The notes: generated from the sequence alone by a model not told the origin. A stretch of DNA of 64,000 nucleotides from Thiobaca trueperi (GCF_004342175.1 NZ_SMAO01000004.1:1-64000); one strand, 5' to 3'. Positions 46,080-56,101 are shown, numbered from the stretch's first letter. A program made the numbers and translations.

Positions 46080-46442
46080 TCACGGCTCGCGCCGGTTCAG
46101 ACAGCAGATCGCAATCGCCCGCGTGACCGCAACGATGGTCCGCTGTCCGCCGGCGTCGGCGGCGCGAAAGCGGCGCAGCAATTCCAATTCCTCGTCAGTC
46201 AGCGGATCCGGGGCGTGGTCGAGACCGAACAGCCAGGCCGGCGTGACCGTCTCCAGAGCGGCGGCAAGCGTGCAGGCCGATTCGAGGCCGAGACGGCGGA
46301 GCCCCTGCTCGTAGTTGCTGATGCGCGATTTCGACAGCCCGGTGCGGGCGCTCAAGTCGGCGAGGCTCAAGCGGTGGCGGTTGCGCTCGGCGCGCAGGCG
46401 CTGGCCGATGCGGGCGGTTAAGGCCAGGGCGGCAGGGTCCAT
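46080..46442 (-). CDS. XRE-family transcriptional regulator
   Basis: A 120-residue DNA-binding protein with an N-terminal helix-turn-helix (IGQRLRAERNRHRLSLADLSARTGLSKSRISNYEQGLRRLGLESACTL) and a short C-terminal region (EELELLRRFRAADAGGQRTIVAVTRAI), like many phage repressors. It lies between the endolysin and the RMF-like gene and could control the late cassette. Confidence 0.85.
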   Translation of the reverse strand: MDPAALALTARIGQRLRAERNRHRLSLADLSARTGLSKSRISNYEQGLRRLGLESACTLAAALETVTPAWLFGLDHAPDPLTDEELELLRRFRAADAGGQRTIVAVTRAIAICCLNRREP

Positions 46443-46506
46443 GTCGTCTCCCGAGAATGGCGGTCAGTGGGTCAGATCGCGGGGCGGGCCGAGTCGCGCC
46501 GCCGTC

Positions 46507-46818
46507 TCAGTGAGTGTACCAACTCTGCGCGCCGAGGCGATACGCGCCGAGCTGGCGCAGCAACTCGGGGCGACCGGCCAGGGCGCGGCTCAGGTGCGCC
46601 TCAATCCCCAGCGTGGACGGATGACGGGCGGGGTCGCGGTCATGACGCTCGGATGCTTCGATCCAGGACGCGCTAAAGCCGGCCAGCCAATACCGTTGGG
46701 CCTGCATGTCGTTGAGCGGCGGGAAACAGTCGGGACCGGCGGCGCGGCCTTCAAACACGGCGGACCCGAGATTGAACCAATCGGGTTGGTTGGGGGTGCG
46801 GAGAGCGGTGAGGTGCAT
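46507..46818 (-). CDS. possible ribosome modulation factor-like protein
   Basis: A 103-residue protein from ATG 46818 (MHLTALRTPNQPDW); a GTG at 46845 is the alternative. The segment FEGRAAGPDCFPPLNDMQAQRYWLAGFSASW resembles the short RMF/CrpP-like pattern (GR-aG-..cP.....r..WL.Gw.e). RMF dimerises ribosomes in E. coli; phage-borne relatives are of unknown role. The C-terminal half is unrecognised. Confidence 0.4.
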   Translation of the reverse strand: MHLTALRTPNQPDWFNLGSAVFEGRAAGPDCFPPLNDMQAQRYWLAGFSASWIEASERHDRDPARHPSTLGIEAHLSRALAGRPELLRQLGAYRLGAQSWYTH

Positions 46819-47070
46819 CCGCCCATTGTCCCACTCGCCCCGCACGCCAGAAAAACGGGGGGTTGTGGGGGAAAGGGGTCAGGTGATCCTGAGTGCATCC
46901 GCACAAGCGATCGTGACAGATCGACCCTAATCGTCTGCATCATCGCCAGTCGTGCCACAGCAGGTGGGCATCCGTGAAGATTCCCAAGAGTGATATTCTC
47001 GCCACTCGGTAGCGGATACCCCGAACCTTGACTGGCCTGGATGCCGACAGCGGAATCGATGCAGGACGAC

Positions 47071-49110
47071 ATGAAGCTCACGCAACAACAGCTCGAAGCC
47101 CACCTCTGGGGTGCGGCGAATATCCTCCGGGGCAAGACTGCCGGGCAGGACTACAAGAATTACATCCTCTCGCTGATGTTCTACAAACGCCTCTGCGACC
47201 AGTGGGAGAACGAGGCAGATGAGGCCATCGCCGAGCAGGAGCGGCAGCAGGGCCGGTTATTCACGGACGCCGAAAAGGCGGTCTTCCGGGCACGCGGCGC
47301 GCATCGTTTCAACATCCCCAAGGGTTGCCGCTGGGGTGACGTGCGGGAGGCGTCGGTCAACCTGGGCGAAGTCCTCACCTCAGCCATGTGGGCCGTGGCC
47401 GATGCCAACAGCGAGCTGCGCGGGGTCTTTACCGTCGATTGGAATCAACCGGCCCCCGATGGCAGCGGGCGACCGCTGATTCCCAACGAAGTGGTTCACG
47501 CGCTGGTCCAGCATTTCAACACGCACGATTTGTCGAATGCGAGCGTCCCGCCCGACATCCTGGGGCGCGCCTACGAATATCTCATCAAGCAGTTTGCCGA
47601 CGATGCCGGGGCCAAGGCGGGCGAGTTCTTCACCCCGCCCGAAGTCGTGGATACCCTGGTGCGCTGTCTGGAGCCGCAGCCCGGCGACACCCTCTATGAC
47701 CCGACCTGCGGCAGCGGCGGGATGCTGGTGCACGCCGCCGATTATCTGCGCGAGTGCGGCCATCATGCCACCGCCGCGCAGTATTTCGGGCAGGAGATGA
47801 ATTGGGGCAATGCCGCCATCGGTAAGATCAACTCGGTCCTGCACGGCTTAGAGGCGCAAATCGCCGCCGGGGCCAGCACCATTACCGACCCCTCCTTTCG
47901 CGACAACCTGGGCAAACCGCGCAAGTTCTCGCTCGTGCTCGCCAATTTCCCGTTCTCTGACGAATTCTGGTGGTTGAAGCCTGAACTCCAGACCGACGAC
48001 AAAAAGAAAAAGGACCGGCTCAAGAAAGAGGTTTTCAGCAAGGAAGGCTACAAGGATCCCTTCGGTCGCTTTGGACGCGGCACCGCCTTCAAAGCCCCGC
48101 CAGCGGGTTACGGCGACTATGCCTTTATTCTGCATATCCTCGCCTCGCTCACCGACGCCGGGCGCGCCGGCATCGTCTGCCCGCAAGGCGTGCTGTTCCG
48201 GGGTCAACCCGAAGTGGAAGAGGAAACCGGCGAATTCGACGCGGACGGCAACCCCAAGATCAAGCGCCGCAAGGCCGACGATGAGCATCTGATCCGCAAG
48301 GCGCTGCTGGAGGCGCGGCTGATCGATGCGGTCATCTCGCTGCCGCTCAATGTCTTTTATGGGGCCGGTGTCCCGGCCTGTCTGCTCCTGCTGAACAAGC
48401 AGCGCCCGCCCGAGCGTCACGATCAGGTGTTGCTCGTCTATGCCGCCCGTCACTACCGCGAACTCTCCAACAAGAACGAACTGCGCCCGCAGGATGTGAT
48501 GCGGATGCTGGTCCATGTTCAGGCTTACGGCGACGCCGCCAGGGTGCCCGCCCTGGTCGCCCAGCACAGCCAGCGCATCCGCGAGCAGATCAGCGCCCGC
48601 GAGCATGACGAAGTGGAGCGGTTGGAAGCGGAATCTGCCGATTGGGCCGAGCGGTTGGACAAGCTCGGTCCCCAGATCGCCGACACGCTGGCAAAACTCG
48701 CCAAGCTCACCGTGAAGAGCGAGCAGACCAAAACCAAAAAGGCGTTGGACATGCTCCAGGCCCAACGCGACCGCGCCGCCGCCAAGATCGGCGAGCGAGA
48801 CGAAAAGATCGCCGAAGCCCGCCGCCGGGCCGAGGATGACCGGCGCGATGTCGATCAGGTCGGGGCCGAGTTGGTCGCGCTCTATGGCGACCCTGACGAG
48901 CTGCTGAAACAGGCTCGCGTGGTCGGGATGGCGGAGATCGCGGAGAACGAATACAACCTCAATATTCCGCGCTATGTGGATACGTTTGAGCCGGAGCCGA
49001 GGGTGGGGGTTAAAGACGCGCTATCGGGACTGTACGCGGCTGAAGCTGCATTGGCCGATGCCGACCAGGAATTGAGCAAGCTCTTGAAGGCAGTTGGTTA
49101 TGCAGAATGA
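47071..49110 (+). CDS. hsdM: Type I restriction enzyme modification subunit HsdM
   Basis: HsdM carries the N6-adenine methyltransferase of a Type I R-M complex (M2S methylase, R2M2S nuclease). I use the ATG at 47071 (MKLTQQQLEAHLWGAANILRGKTAGQDYKNYILSLMFYKR), the usual family start; a frame extension begins at 47041. Residues ~1-150 are the HsdM_N domain, and motif I DPTCGSGGM is at ~210-218. Motif IV reads ANFPFS (~291-296), where NPPF/NPPY is canonical, and keeps the essential N. The C-terminal ~150 residues form a long coiled coil (AKLAKLTVKSEQTKTKKALDML). hsdS follows with an 11-bp overlap. Confidence 0.9.
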   Translation: MKLTQQQLEAHLWGAANILRGKTAGQDYKNYILSLMFYKRLCDQWENEADEAIAEQERQQGRLFTDAEKAVFRARGAHRFNIPKGCRWGDVREASVNLGEVLTSAMWAVADANSELRGVFTVDWNQPAPDGSGRPLIPNEVVHALVQHFNTHDLSNASVPPDILGRAYEYLIKQFADDAGAKAGEFFTPPEVVDTLVRCLEPQPGDTLYDPTCGSGGMLVHAADYLRECGHHATAAQYFGQEMNWGNAAIGKINSVLHGLEAQIAAGASTITDPSFRDNLGKPRKFSLVLANFPFSDEFWWLKPELQTDDKKKKDRLKKEVFSKEGYKDPFGRFGRGTAFKAPPAGYGDYAFILHILASLTDAGRAGIVCPQGVLFRGQPEVEEETGEFDADGNPKIKRRKADDEHLIRKALLEARLIDAVISLPLNVFYGAGVPACLLLLNKQRPPERHDQVLLVYAARHYRELSNKNELRPQDVMRMLVHVQAYGDAARVPALVAQHSQRIREQISAREHDEVERLEAESADWAERLDKLGPQIADTLAKLAKLTVKSEQTKTKKALDMLQAQRDRAAAKIGERDEKIAEARRRAEDDRRDVDQVGAELVALYGDPDELLKQARVVGMAEIAENEYNLNIPRYVDTFEPEPRVGVKDALSGLYAAEAALADADQELSKLLKAVGYAE

Positions 49111-50362
49111 TTGCTTTCCCGAGGCTGTGACAGTTTGGCCCAAAGCGTCTGTCAGCTCTCTCGCACAACAGAATCCTCGTTATCCACTGAAGGGAGGCAA
49201 GGAATATCCTTTCATCGAAATGGCATCGGTCGCCGAGAACTGCCGTGGAATTCTTCAGATCGACACCAGAAAACTGGAAGGTTCTGGACTATCGCGTTTC
49301 AAGGTGAACGACACGCTTTTCGCGAAAATCACACCCTGCCCAGAAAACGGAAAAGTCGCATTCGTTGACAGCTTGCCAGACGAGTTTGGTATCGGCTCCA
49401 CTGAATTCATCGTGTTGTCCCCAAGGAACGGCACAGACCCGAGATTTCTTTATCACTTGCTATGTTCACATGCCGTTCGAGGGCGGGCGACTGCGCGAAT
49501 GGAAGGATCTACAGGCCGTCAACGTGTCCCGGAAGATGTTTTTGATCGTCGCTTACTGGTTCCGATTCCAAACCCTGACGAACAAACCGCCATCGCCCGT
49601 ATTCTCGATGCCGTAGATGTGGCGATTGAGCGGGCGCGTGAGGCGTTGCGTAAGGCGAAGGATCTCGACCACTCCTTACTGCACGAGTTGATCGAGCCAA
49701 GAACCGGCGCCCACAAATCAAAGACCGCCGCTCAATGGCCGTTGAAGCGAGTCGATGAGGTTGCGGAGGTTGGATCTGGGTTGACTCTGGGCAAGGATGT
49801 CACGGGCTTCAAGAACGTCGATCTGCCCTATCTGCGGGTCGCCAATGTCCAGGATGGACATCTGGATTTGAGCACCATCAAAACCGTCAGGGTACGACTG
49901 GATGAAGTCGATCAGTATCGACTCGAAGCCGGCGACGTACTGATGACCGAAGGCGGAGACCTCGACAAGCTCGGACGAGGAGCCTTGTGGGAAGGCCAGA
50001 TTCCCGATTGCCTGCATCAGAATCACATCTTTCGGGTCCGTGCCAATCGTGCGCTGCTTGACCCGCGTTTCTTCTCCTATGTGGTCGAGTCAGACATCGC
50101 GAAGCGGTATTTCATGCGCGTTGCCAAGCGGACAACGAACTTGGCATCGACCAATAAGACCCAGGTCCGCGCCTTCCGCTTTCCCGTGCCGCCGTTGGAT
50201 GAACAGCAACAGATCGCTGAGATCGTGCAAGCAGCAAAGGCGAAGATTCGCGCCCTTGAGCAGAAGGAACAAGCTCTACAACAACTCAAGCAATCCCTTC
50301 TGCACGACCTCCTCACCGGCACCGTTCGGGTTGGCGATGCTGGCATTGCTCCGACCCCATGA
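49100..50362 (+). CDS. hsdS: Type I restriction enzyme specificity subunit HsdS
   Basis: HsdS sets the bipartite DNA target. The 420-residue protein has two target-recognition domains: the first ends PDEQTAIARILDAVDVAIERAREAL (central conserved coiled coil) and the second ends PPLDEQQQIAEIVQAAKAKIRALEQKEQALQQLKQSLLHDLLTG. The start ATG 49100 overlaps the hsdM end. Full length; the recognition sequence cannot be inferred. Its stop overlaps the next ATG. Confidence 0.92.
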   Translation: MQNDCFPEAVTVWPKASVSSLAQQNPRYPLKGGKEYPFIEMASVAENCRGILQIDTRKLEGSGLSRFKVNDTLFAKITPCPENGKVAFVDSLPDEFGIGSTEFIVLSPRNGTDPRFLYHLLCSHAVRGRATARMEGSTGRQRVPEDVFDRRLLVPIPNPDEQTAIARILDAVDVAIERAREALRKAKDLDHSLLHELIEPRTGAHKSKTAAQWPLKRVDEVAEVGSGLTLGKDVTGFKNVDLPYLRVANVQDGHLDLSTIKTVRVRLDEVDQYRLEAGDVLMTEGGDLDKLGRGALWEGQIPDCLHQNHIFRVRANRALLDPRFFSYVVESDIAKRYFMRVAKRTTNLASTNKTQVRAFRFPVPPLDEQQQIAEIVQAAKAKIRALEQKEQALQQLKQSLLHDLLTGTVRVGDAGIAPTP

Positions 50363-52038
50363 ACACGCCAGAACTCACCGCCCTGCTTGACCGTTTACGG
50401 GCCGAGCCACGCGAAAGCGAATGGCTGGAGTTCAAGGCCAACCGCTTCGAGCCGCGCGCGTTGGGCGAGTATGTGTCTGCGCTGGCGAATTCGGCCTGCC
50501 TGCTGGGCCGGACCCGCGCCTATCTGGTGTTCGGCATCGCGGATGGCACCCATGAGGTGGTGGGCACCACGTTCGACCCGGCAGCGGAAACGGTCAAGGA
50601 CAAGGACACCAAGGGCAACCAATTGCTGCCGCTGTGGCTCTCGTTGCATCTACAGCCCAACACCGGCTACGAGATCCATCCCTTCGCGTACCAGGGCCAG
50701 CGGGTGGTGCTGTTCGAGATCCATCCGGCCTATGACCGTCCGGTGGAATTCGACGGGACGGCCTATATCCGCGATGGTTCCAGCAAGACCGAACTGAGCA
50801 AATATCCGCAGAAGGCGCGGCAGATCTGGAACAGCCGGATCGACTGGAGCGCGGAGGTGTGCGAGCGGGCGACCCTGGACGATCTCGACCCGGACGCCAT
50901 CACCAAGGCGCGCGCCGAGTACAAGGCCAAATTTCCCGCCAAGACCGCCGAGGTGGACGGCTGGGATGCGATCACCTTTCTCAACAAAACCAAGCTGGCG
51001 AGCCGTGGCGGATTGACGCATGCCGCCTTGCTGCTGCTGGGGCGCGAGGAATCCAGCACGCTGCTGACGCCGGCGGTGGCGCGGATGAGCTGGATCCTCA
51101 AGAACGACCGCAACGAGGAGCAGGATTACGCGCACTTCGGCCCGCCCTTCCTGCTCAATGTGGATCAGGTGCTGGCACGCATCCGCAATCTCACCGTGCG
51201 CGAGCTGCCGGATGGCACGCTGTTTCCCGTCGAGATGTCGCAATACGACCCCTGGGTGATCCGCGAGGCGTTGCATAACTGCATCGCGCATCAGGATTAC
51301 GGACTACGGGGGCGCATCAACATCGTCGAGACACCGGGTGGCCTGATCCTGAGCAATGTGGGATCTTTTCTGCCGGGCACGGTGGAAACGGTGATTCAGC
51401 GCGATGCGCCGCTGGAAATCTACCGCAATCCCCTGTTGGCGGAAACGATGGTCAACCTGAACATGATCGATACCCAGGGTGGCGGCATCAAGCGCATGTT
51501 TCTCAAGCAGCGCAGCCGCTTTTTCCCTTTGCCGGATTACGACCTCGCCGAGCCGGAGCGGGTCAAGGTGACGCTTCAGGGGCGGATTCTCGACGAACGC
51601 TATACCCGTCTCCTGATGGCGAACACCGACCTTGATCTGTTCATCATCATGCTGCTGGACAAGGTTCAGAAGGGGCGGACGATTGCCCCAGAAGATCATC
51701 GCTTGCTCAAGGCCCGCAAGCTCGTGGAGGGGCGTTATCCGAATGTGGTGGTGGCTGCCAGTGTGGCCGCCGTGGTGGGCGAGAAGGCGAAGCACATCCG
51801 GGATCGGGGATTCGACGGGAAATATTATCAAGATCTGATTTTGGCCTTGATCCAAGAACATCAGCCGGTGACGCGGGAGGACATCGACCGGCTGTTGCTG
51901 GACAAGCTCCCGGAAGTGCTGGACGAACAGCAAAAGCTGAACCGCATTCACAATCTGCTCGGGAAGCTGGCGAAGGAGGGTCTTATCCGCAACGAGGGGA
52001 GCCGCAGAAGTTCACGCTGGGTTTTGATAAATCGCTAG
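50359..52038 (+). CDS. AlbA_2-domain ATP-binding regulator-like protein
   Basis: A 559-residue protein between hsdS and hsdR. It starts with an AlbA_2/Schlafen-like domain (ESEWLEFKANRF, SALANSACLLGRTRAYLVFGIADG), then a middle ATP-binding-like region (DPWVIREALHNCIAHQDYGLRG...GGLILSNVGSFLPG, an HATPase_c-type N-G pattern) and a C-terminal winged helix (LLGKLAKEGLIRNEGSRRSSRW). Such proteins are often annotated as transcriptional regulators and are commonly placed within Type I loci. It could regulate or modify the system. ATGA overlap with hsdS indicates cotranslation. Confidence 0.8.
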   Translation: MNTPELTALLDRLRAEPRESEWLEFKANRFEPRALGEYVSALANSACLLGRTRAYLVFGIADGTHEVVGTTFDPAAETVKDKDTKGNQLLPLWLSLHLQPNTGYEIHPFAYQGQRVVLFEIHPAYDRPVEFDGTAYIRDGSSKTELSKYPQKARQIWNSRIDWSAEVCERATLDDLDPDAITKARAEYKAKFPAKTAEVDGWDAITFLNKTKLASRGGLTHAALLLLGREESSTLLTPAVARMSWILKNDRNEEQDYAHFGPPFLLNVDQVLARIRNLTVRELPDGTLFPVEMSQYDPWVIREALHNCIAHQDYGLRGRINIVETPGGLILSNVGSFLPGTVETVIQRDAPLEIYRNPLLAETMVNLNMIDTQGGGIKRMFLKQRSRFFPLPDYDLAEPERVKVTLQGRILDERYTRLLMANTDLDLFIIMLLDKVQKGRTIAPEDHRLLKARKLVEGRYPNVVVAASVAAVVGEKAKHIRDRGFDGKYYQDLILALIQEHQPVTREDIDRLLLDKLPEVLDEQQKLNRIHNLLGKLAKEGLIRNEGSRRSSRWVLINR

Positions 52039-52183
52039 CCATCGAGCAACGGGAAACCTTGGCGGCGATCAAAAAGAGCTGCTTATCGAGTTGTGAACTA
52101 TACGGAATTTTATTGATAGCGAGGCCGAATCAGTTTGTCCTTCGGCGCAGTAAATCAAAAAACGCATCAAAAAGGACTGCCTT

Positions 52184-55100
52184 ATGAGCGAAGCCGGTTA
52201 CGTCGAACTCCCTATCCTCCAATGGCTGTCTGGTCATGGTAGCTCGTCCCCCGGCGATCAGGGGCTGGGCTGGACCTATCGCACTGAGGCCGAGATGGCG
52301 GCCTTCAACCGCCCGCTGACCGATCCACTGGTCGAAACACTGCTGGTCGAGGCGATCATCCGCATCAACGACCACGTCAAGACCGCCGATCAGGCCCGGC
52401 TCGCGATCAAGGCGCTGCGCCAGACGATGGCTCTCCCGGACAGGCTCACGGCCAACCGCGAAACGCTCGACCGCCTGCGCGATGGGGTCAAGGTTGAGCT
52501 GATCCCCGGCGAAGAGGCCAAGACGGTTTATTTCATCGCGTTCGATCCCGCCAAACAGCATCTCAACGACTTTACCGCCACCAATCAGTATCGGGTGCAG
52601 GGCATCAAGCAATGCCGCGAGGATACGGTGCTGCTGGTCAACGGCATCCCGCTGGTGATCGGGGAATACAAGAGCTACCTCAGTAGCGGCAAGGAGTGGA
52701 CTGAAGGGGTGCATCAGCTTCACCGCTACCAGCGTCAGGCGCCGCTGATGCTGGCCCCGAATGTGTTCTGCATTGCCGCCGATGAAGACGCTTTCCGTTA
52801 CGGGACGGTGCTCTTTCACGATGCCAGCCAGGATGAGATCAACCGCCATCTCGATACCTGGGGGCCGTGGCTGTCGCAGTATCCAGAGAAAAAGGGCTGG
52901 TGGAACGAGCCAGAGGCCGATGACCCGGACGATCCGCTGGAAGTCCCGGTCAAGGGGCTGCTGCGTTTGGCGCCCTGCCATGTGCTCGATTTCCTGCAAC
53001 ACTTCATCGCGTTCGAGACCAAGAAGGGCAGGACCATCAAGAAGGTGGCCCGCTATCAGCAGTTCGAGGCGGTGAACGACATCCTGGACCGCACGCTGGC
53101 ACTGATCGGCCAAGCGGTCGAGGCGCAGAACCGGACCGGGCTGGTGTGGCACACCCAGGGCTCGGGCAAGTCGCTGACGATGGTGTTCGCGTCCTATAAG
53201 CTGCGGCGGCAAGGGGTGCTCCGGAATCCAACGGTGATCATCGTCGTGGACCGGCGCGACCTGAAAACGCAGATCTCGGATGATTTCGACGCCTGCGATT
53301 ATCCCAACGTCGAGAAGGCCATGGGGGTGGCCGATCTCAAGGCCAGACTCAGGCAGCGGTGGCGCGGCACCCTGGTCACAACGGTTCAGTCATTCCAGAA
53401 GATGACCGATCTGCAACCGCTGGACGATGACAACATCATCGCCCTGGTGGATGAATGCCACCGCTCGCAGAAGGGCAAGCACGCCGAGAGCTACGCCATG
53501 ACCATGCGGGTGAAGCTGCCCAATGCCTTCCGCTTCGGGCTGACCGGCACCCCGATCGATCGCTCGATGGTCAACACGCATCGCGATTTCGGCCCGGTCG
53601 TCGCTGGGCAGCAGGAGCGTTACCTGAGCTACTACGGTATCAAGCGCGCGATCAAGGACGGGGCGACGCTGGAGGTGCATTACATCCGCGACAAGGTGGC
53701 CTTCATCGTCGATGAGAAGGCGCTCAATGTCGGCTTCGAGCAGATGTGCGAGGAGATGGAACTTGACGACGAAGAAGCCAAGGATCTGATCCAGCGCCAG
53801 CGCGCGCAGTGGAAGGAACTAGCCCGACATCCTGAGCGGGTCGAGATCGTGACCCGGAAGCTGCTGGACCATTTTCTGGCCTATCCCGACCCGAGCGGCT
53901 TCAAGGCGCAACTGGTAGTCGTGGATCGTCTGGCCTGCGCCCGCTACAAGGATGAGCTGGACAAACAGCTCAAGGCGCGCGGTCTGCCGCCGGGCTGGAC
54001 GGATGTCATCATCTCCGAGGGGCAGAACGACGATGAGGATCTGGCACGTTTCCACTACGGCAAGCAGAAACAGGACGATCTGATCGACTACTTCAAGCTG
54101 ACCCCGCGCCAGTGGGAGGACTGGAACCGCGAAGGATTCGGCGAGAACCGCGACACCTGGCGTCCACCGTTGAAGATCCTGATCGTCTGCGACCGGCTGC
54201 TGACCGGCTTCGATGCCCCCATCGAACAAGTGATGTATCTCGATAAGCCGCTGCGCGATCACAACCTGCTGCAAGCCATCGCCCGCACCAACCGACCGTT
54301 GCCCGCCCTGGGCAAGCGCACCGGCGTGGTGGTGGACTATTTCGGCGTGTTTGCGGATCTGTCCAAGGCGCTGAACTTCGACGAGAACATCCGCGAGGAG
54401 GCGCTGATCGATTGGGATGCACTGAAAGCCACCGTGCCGGGCGAGGTCGCGCGCTGCCTGGAGAGCTTCAAGGGTATTCAGATCGCCGACACGCGCGATT
54501 GCCTGCTGGCCGCGCTGCGGGCGCTCAAGGATCCCGACGCAGCCAAAGCCTTCGAACACCATTTCAAGAGCCTGGAGCGGCTGTGGGAGGCGCTGTCGCC
54601 CGATCCCTGCCTCTATCCGCATCGCCATGTCTACAACTGGCTGTGCAGCCTCTACATTGCCTATCGGCGTCGGCAGCGAGGCGCGGCGAACCAGGGCACC
54701 CACGGCGAACTCTCGGCCAAGACGCGGGAACTGATCGATCAGAATACGACCTTCATGGATACGGCATTGGCCCTGCCGGTCTTCAAGATCGACAAGGACT
54801 ATATCGCCAAGCTCGATGACTTGCCGAGTCCAGCAGACAAAGCCGCCGCGCTAGAGGCGCTGCTGACCGCCGAATTGAGCGAGGATGCGGCGGGATTCGT
54901 CTACCGCCAACTCGGCGAGCGGCTGGCCCGCTTGAAGGCCAAGAAGGACGCGGCCGACAAAGCCGCCGAGCAGCGTTTGAAGGCGTTACAGGCCATCGCC
55001 GACGAGAAGGTCAAAGCGGACGGCGAACCCAACCGACTCAATCTGACTCGGCCCGGCGAATACCCGCTCTTCGCGGTCTTGCGGCAGTGCTCCAGCAATC

Positions 55101-55339
55101 AGGACGAGATCTATCTGAGCGAGTGTGCGCGGAACATGATCAGCTCTTTGTGCCATCACAAACTCTTGTTGCCGGGCTGGACCCATTCCAAAGGGGGACG
55201 CATGCGGGTTGAGGACTCGTTGCTCGCCGAATCCTGGAACCGGCGTTACGCCGCACTCGGCTTTGACTCCAGCGACCCGCATCCCGCCTTCCTGGAGCCC
55301 GCCGTGAATGAACTCGCCAACGCCGATGCCACCTGCTGA
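52184..55339 (+). CDS. hsdR: Type I restriction enzyme endonuclease/translocase subunit HsdR
   Basis: HsdR cuts DNA distant from the target after ATP-driven translocation. In the 1051-residue protein the PD-(D/E)xK nuclease is near residues 145-165 (LVNGIPLVIGEYKSY with E161 and K163). The superfamily 2 helicase has Walker A HTQGSGKS (323-330), DECH at 423-426 (ALVDECHRSQKG), LTGTPIDRS and DRLLTGFDAP. The C-terminal region is the HsdM/HsdS-interaction helical domain. It lies 145 bp after the AlbA_2 gene and overlaps the metallopeptidase gene by 32 bp. Complete. Confidence 0.93.
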   Translation: MSEAGYVELPILQWLSGHGSSSPGDQGLGWTYRTEAEMAAFNRPLTDPLVETLLVEAIIRINDHVKTADQARLAIKALRQTMALPDRLTANRETLDRLRDGVKVELIPGEEAKTVYFIAFDPAKQHLNDFTATNQYRVQGIKQCREDTVLLVNGIPLVIGEYKSYLSSGKEWTEGVHQLHRYQRQAPLMLAPNVFCIAADEDAFRYGTVLFHDASQDEINRHLDTWGPWLSQYPEKKGWWNEPEADDPDDPLEVPVKGLLRLAPCHVLDFLQHFIAFETKKGRTIKKVARYQQFEAVNDILDRTLALIGQAVEAQNRTGLVWHTQGSGKSLTMVFASYKLRRQGVLRNPTVIIVVDRRDLKTQISDDFDACDYPNVEKAMGVADLKARLRQRWRGTLVTTVQSFQKMTDLQPLDDDNIIALVDECHRSQKGKHAESYAMTMRVKLPNAFRFGLTGTPIDRSMVNTHRDFGPVVAGQQERYLSYYGIKRAIKDGATLEVHYIRDKVAFIVDEKALNVGFEQMCEEMELDDEEAKDLIQRQRAQWKELARHPERVEIVTRKLLDHFLAYPDPSGFKAQLVVVDRLACARYKDELDKQLKARGLPPGWTDVIISEGQNDDEDLARFHYGKQKQDDLIDYFKLTPRQWEDWNREGFGENRDTWRPPLKILIVCDRLLTGFDAPIEQVMYLDKPLRDHNLLQAIARTNRPLPALGKRTGVVVDYFGVFADLSKALNFDENIREEALIDWDALKATVPGEVARCLESFKGIQIADTRDCLLAALRALKDPDAAKAFEHHFKSLERLWEALSPDPCLYPHRHVYNWLCSLYIAYRRRQRGAANQGTHGELSAKTRELIDQNTTFMDTALALPVFKIDKDYIAKLDDLPSPADKAAALEALLTAELSEDAAGFVYRQLGERLARLKAKKDAADKAAEQRLKALQAIADEKVKADGEPNRLNLTRPGEYPLFAVLRQCSSNQDEIYLSECARNMISSLCHHKLLLPGWTHSKGGRMRVEDSLLAESWNRRYAALGFDSSDPHPAFLEPAVNELANADATC

Positions 55340-56099
55340 AGCGATTCATGAAAACGACGTGCGCGGCCTCCTGCTCGCGGGGCGCGAGGTGTGCTGTCGA
55401 TTCGTGCGCTCCAAGGCCGCTCGGAAGCTGCGGATCAAAGTCCATCCCGATGAGGTGGAGATCGTGGTTCCCCAGGGTCGGGGCATCGCCGAGGGTCTGG
55501 CCTTCGTGCTCGAACATCAGACCTGGGTCGTCGAGCAACTGGAGCGCGCCCGCCAACTTCAGGGCGTGAGGCGGCCTGAGCAGCGGTTGACGGGGCAGAT
55601 CCTCTATCGGGGCGAGGAGGTTCCGGTCAAGGTGGTGCGTCTGGCGTCCTGGCGGGGACCGAACCGCGTCGCGCTGGAGCATGGAACCATCTGGATCACG
55701 AGCGGCACGACACCACGGCTGCGGCCCTCGCAGTCCCTGGAGAACTGGTTACGCAAACAGGCGCGGCGCCGGATTGAGCAAGCCTTAGCGGTCGCGACCA
55801 AGCAGGTTGGCCGGGCACCGCATCAGGTCTACATCATGGACCAGCGTACCAAATGGGGAAACTGCTCCGGGCTCGGCAACCTGTCCTTTAACTGGCGTCT
55901 GATCATGGCCCCGGATGAGGTGCTGCGCTACATCGTGACCCATGAGGTCGTGCATCTGGCGATTCCCGACCACTCGCCGAAGTTCTGGCTCACGGTGCAG
56001 AGTCTTTACCCGCAAACGGACCGCGCGCGGCAGTGGTTGGTAGCGAATGGGCGGAGGTTGATGGTGAGTCTGTGTGAGTTGGTTGATGGGGAGGCTTGA
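55308..56099 (+). CDS. YgjP/DUF45-type metallopeptidase
   Basis: A 263-residue protein of the SprT-like/YgjP group (formerly DUF45), metal-dependent proteases. HEVVHLAIPDHSPKFW contains the zinc motif HExxH with a downstream His. KWGNCSGLGNLSFNWRLIMAP is the usual preceding segment (matching KRWGSCS). The ATG at 55308 lies within the hsdR end; 55326 is also possible. It is the last gene of the hsd operon; related genes are often found at the end of Type I loci, but the substrate is not known. Confidence 0.85.
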   Translation: MNSPTPMPPAEAIHENDVRGLLLAGREVCCRFVRSKAARKLRIKVHPDEVEIVVPQGRGIAEGLAFVLEHQTWVVEQLERARQLQGVRRPEQRLTGQILYRGEEVPVKVVRLASWRGPNRVALEHGTIWITSGTTPRLRPSQSLENWLRKQARRRIEQALAVATKQVGRAPHQVYIMDQRTKWGNCSGLGNLSFNWRLIMAPDEVLRYIVTHEVVHLAIPDHSPKFWLTVQSLYPQTDRARQWLVANGRRLMVSLCELVDGEA

Positions 56100-56101
56100 T
56101 C

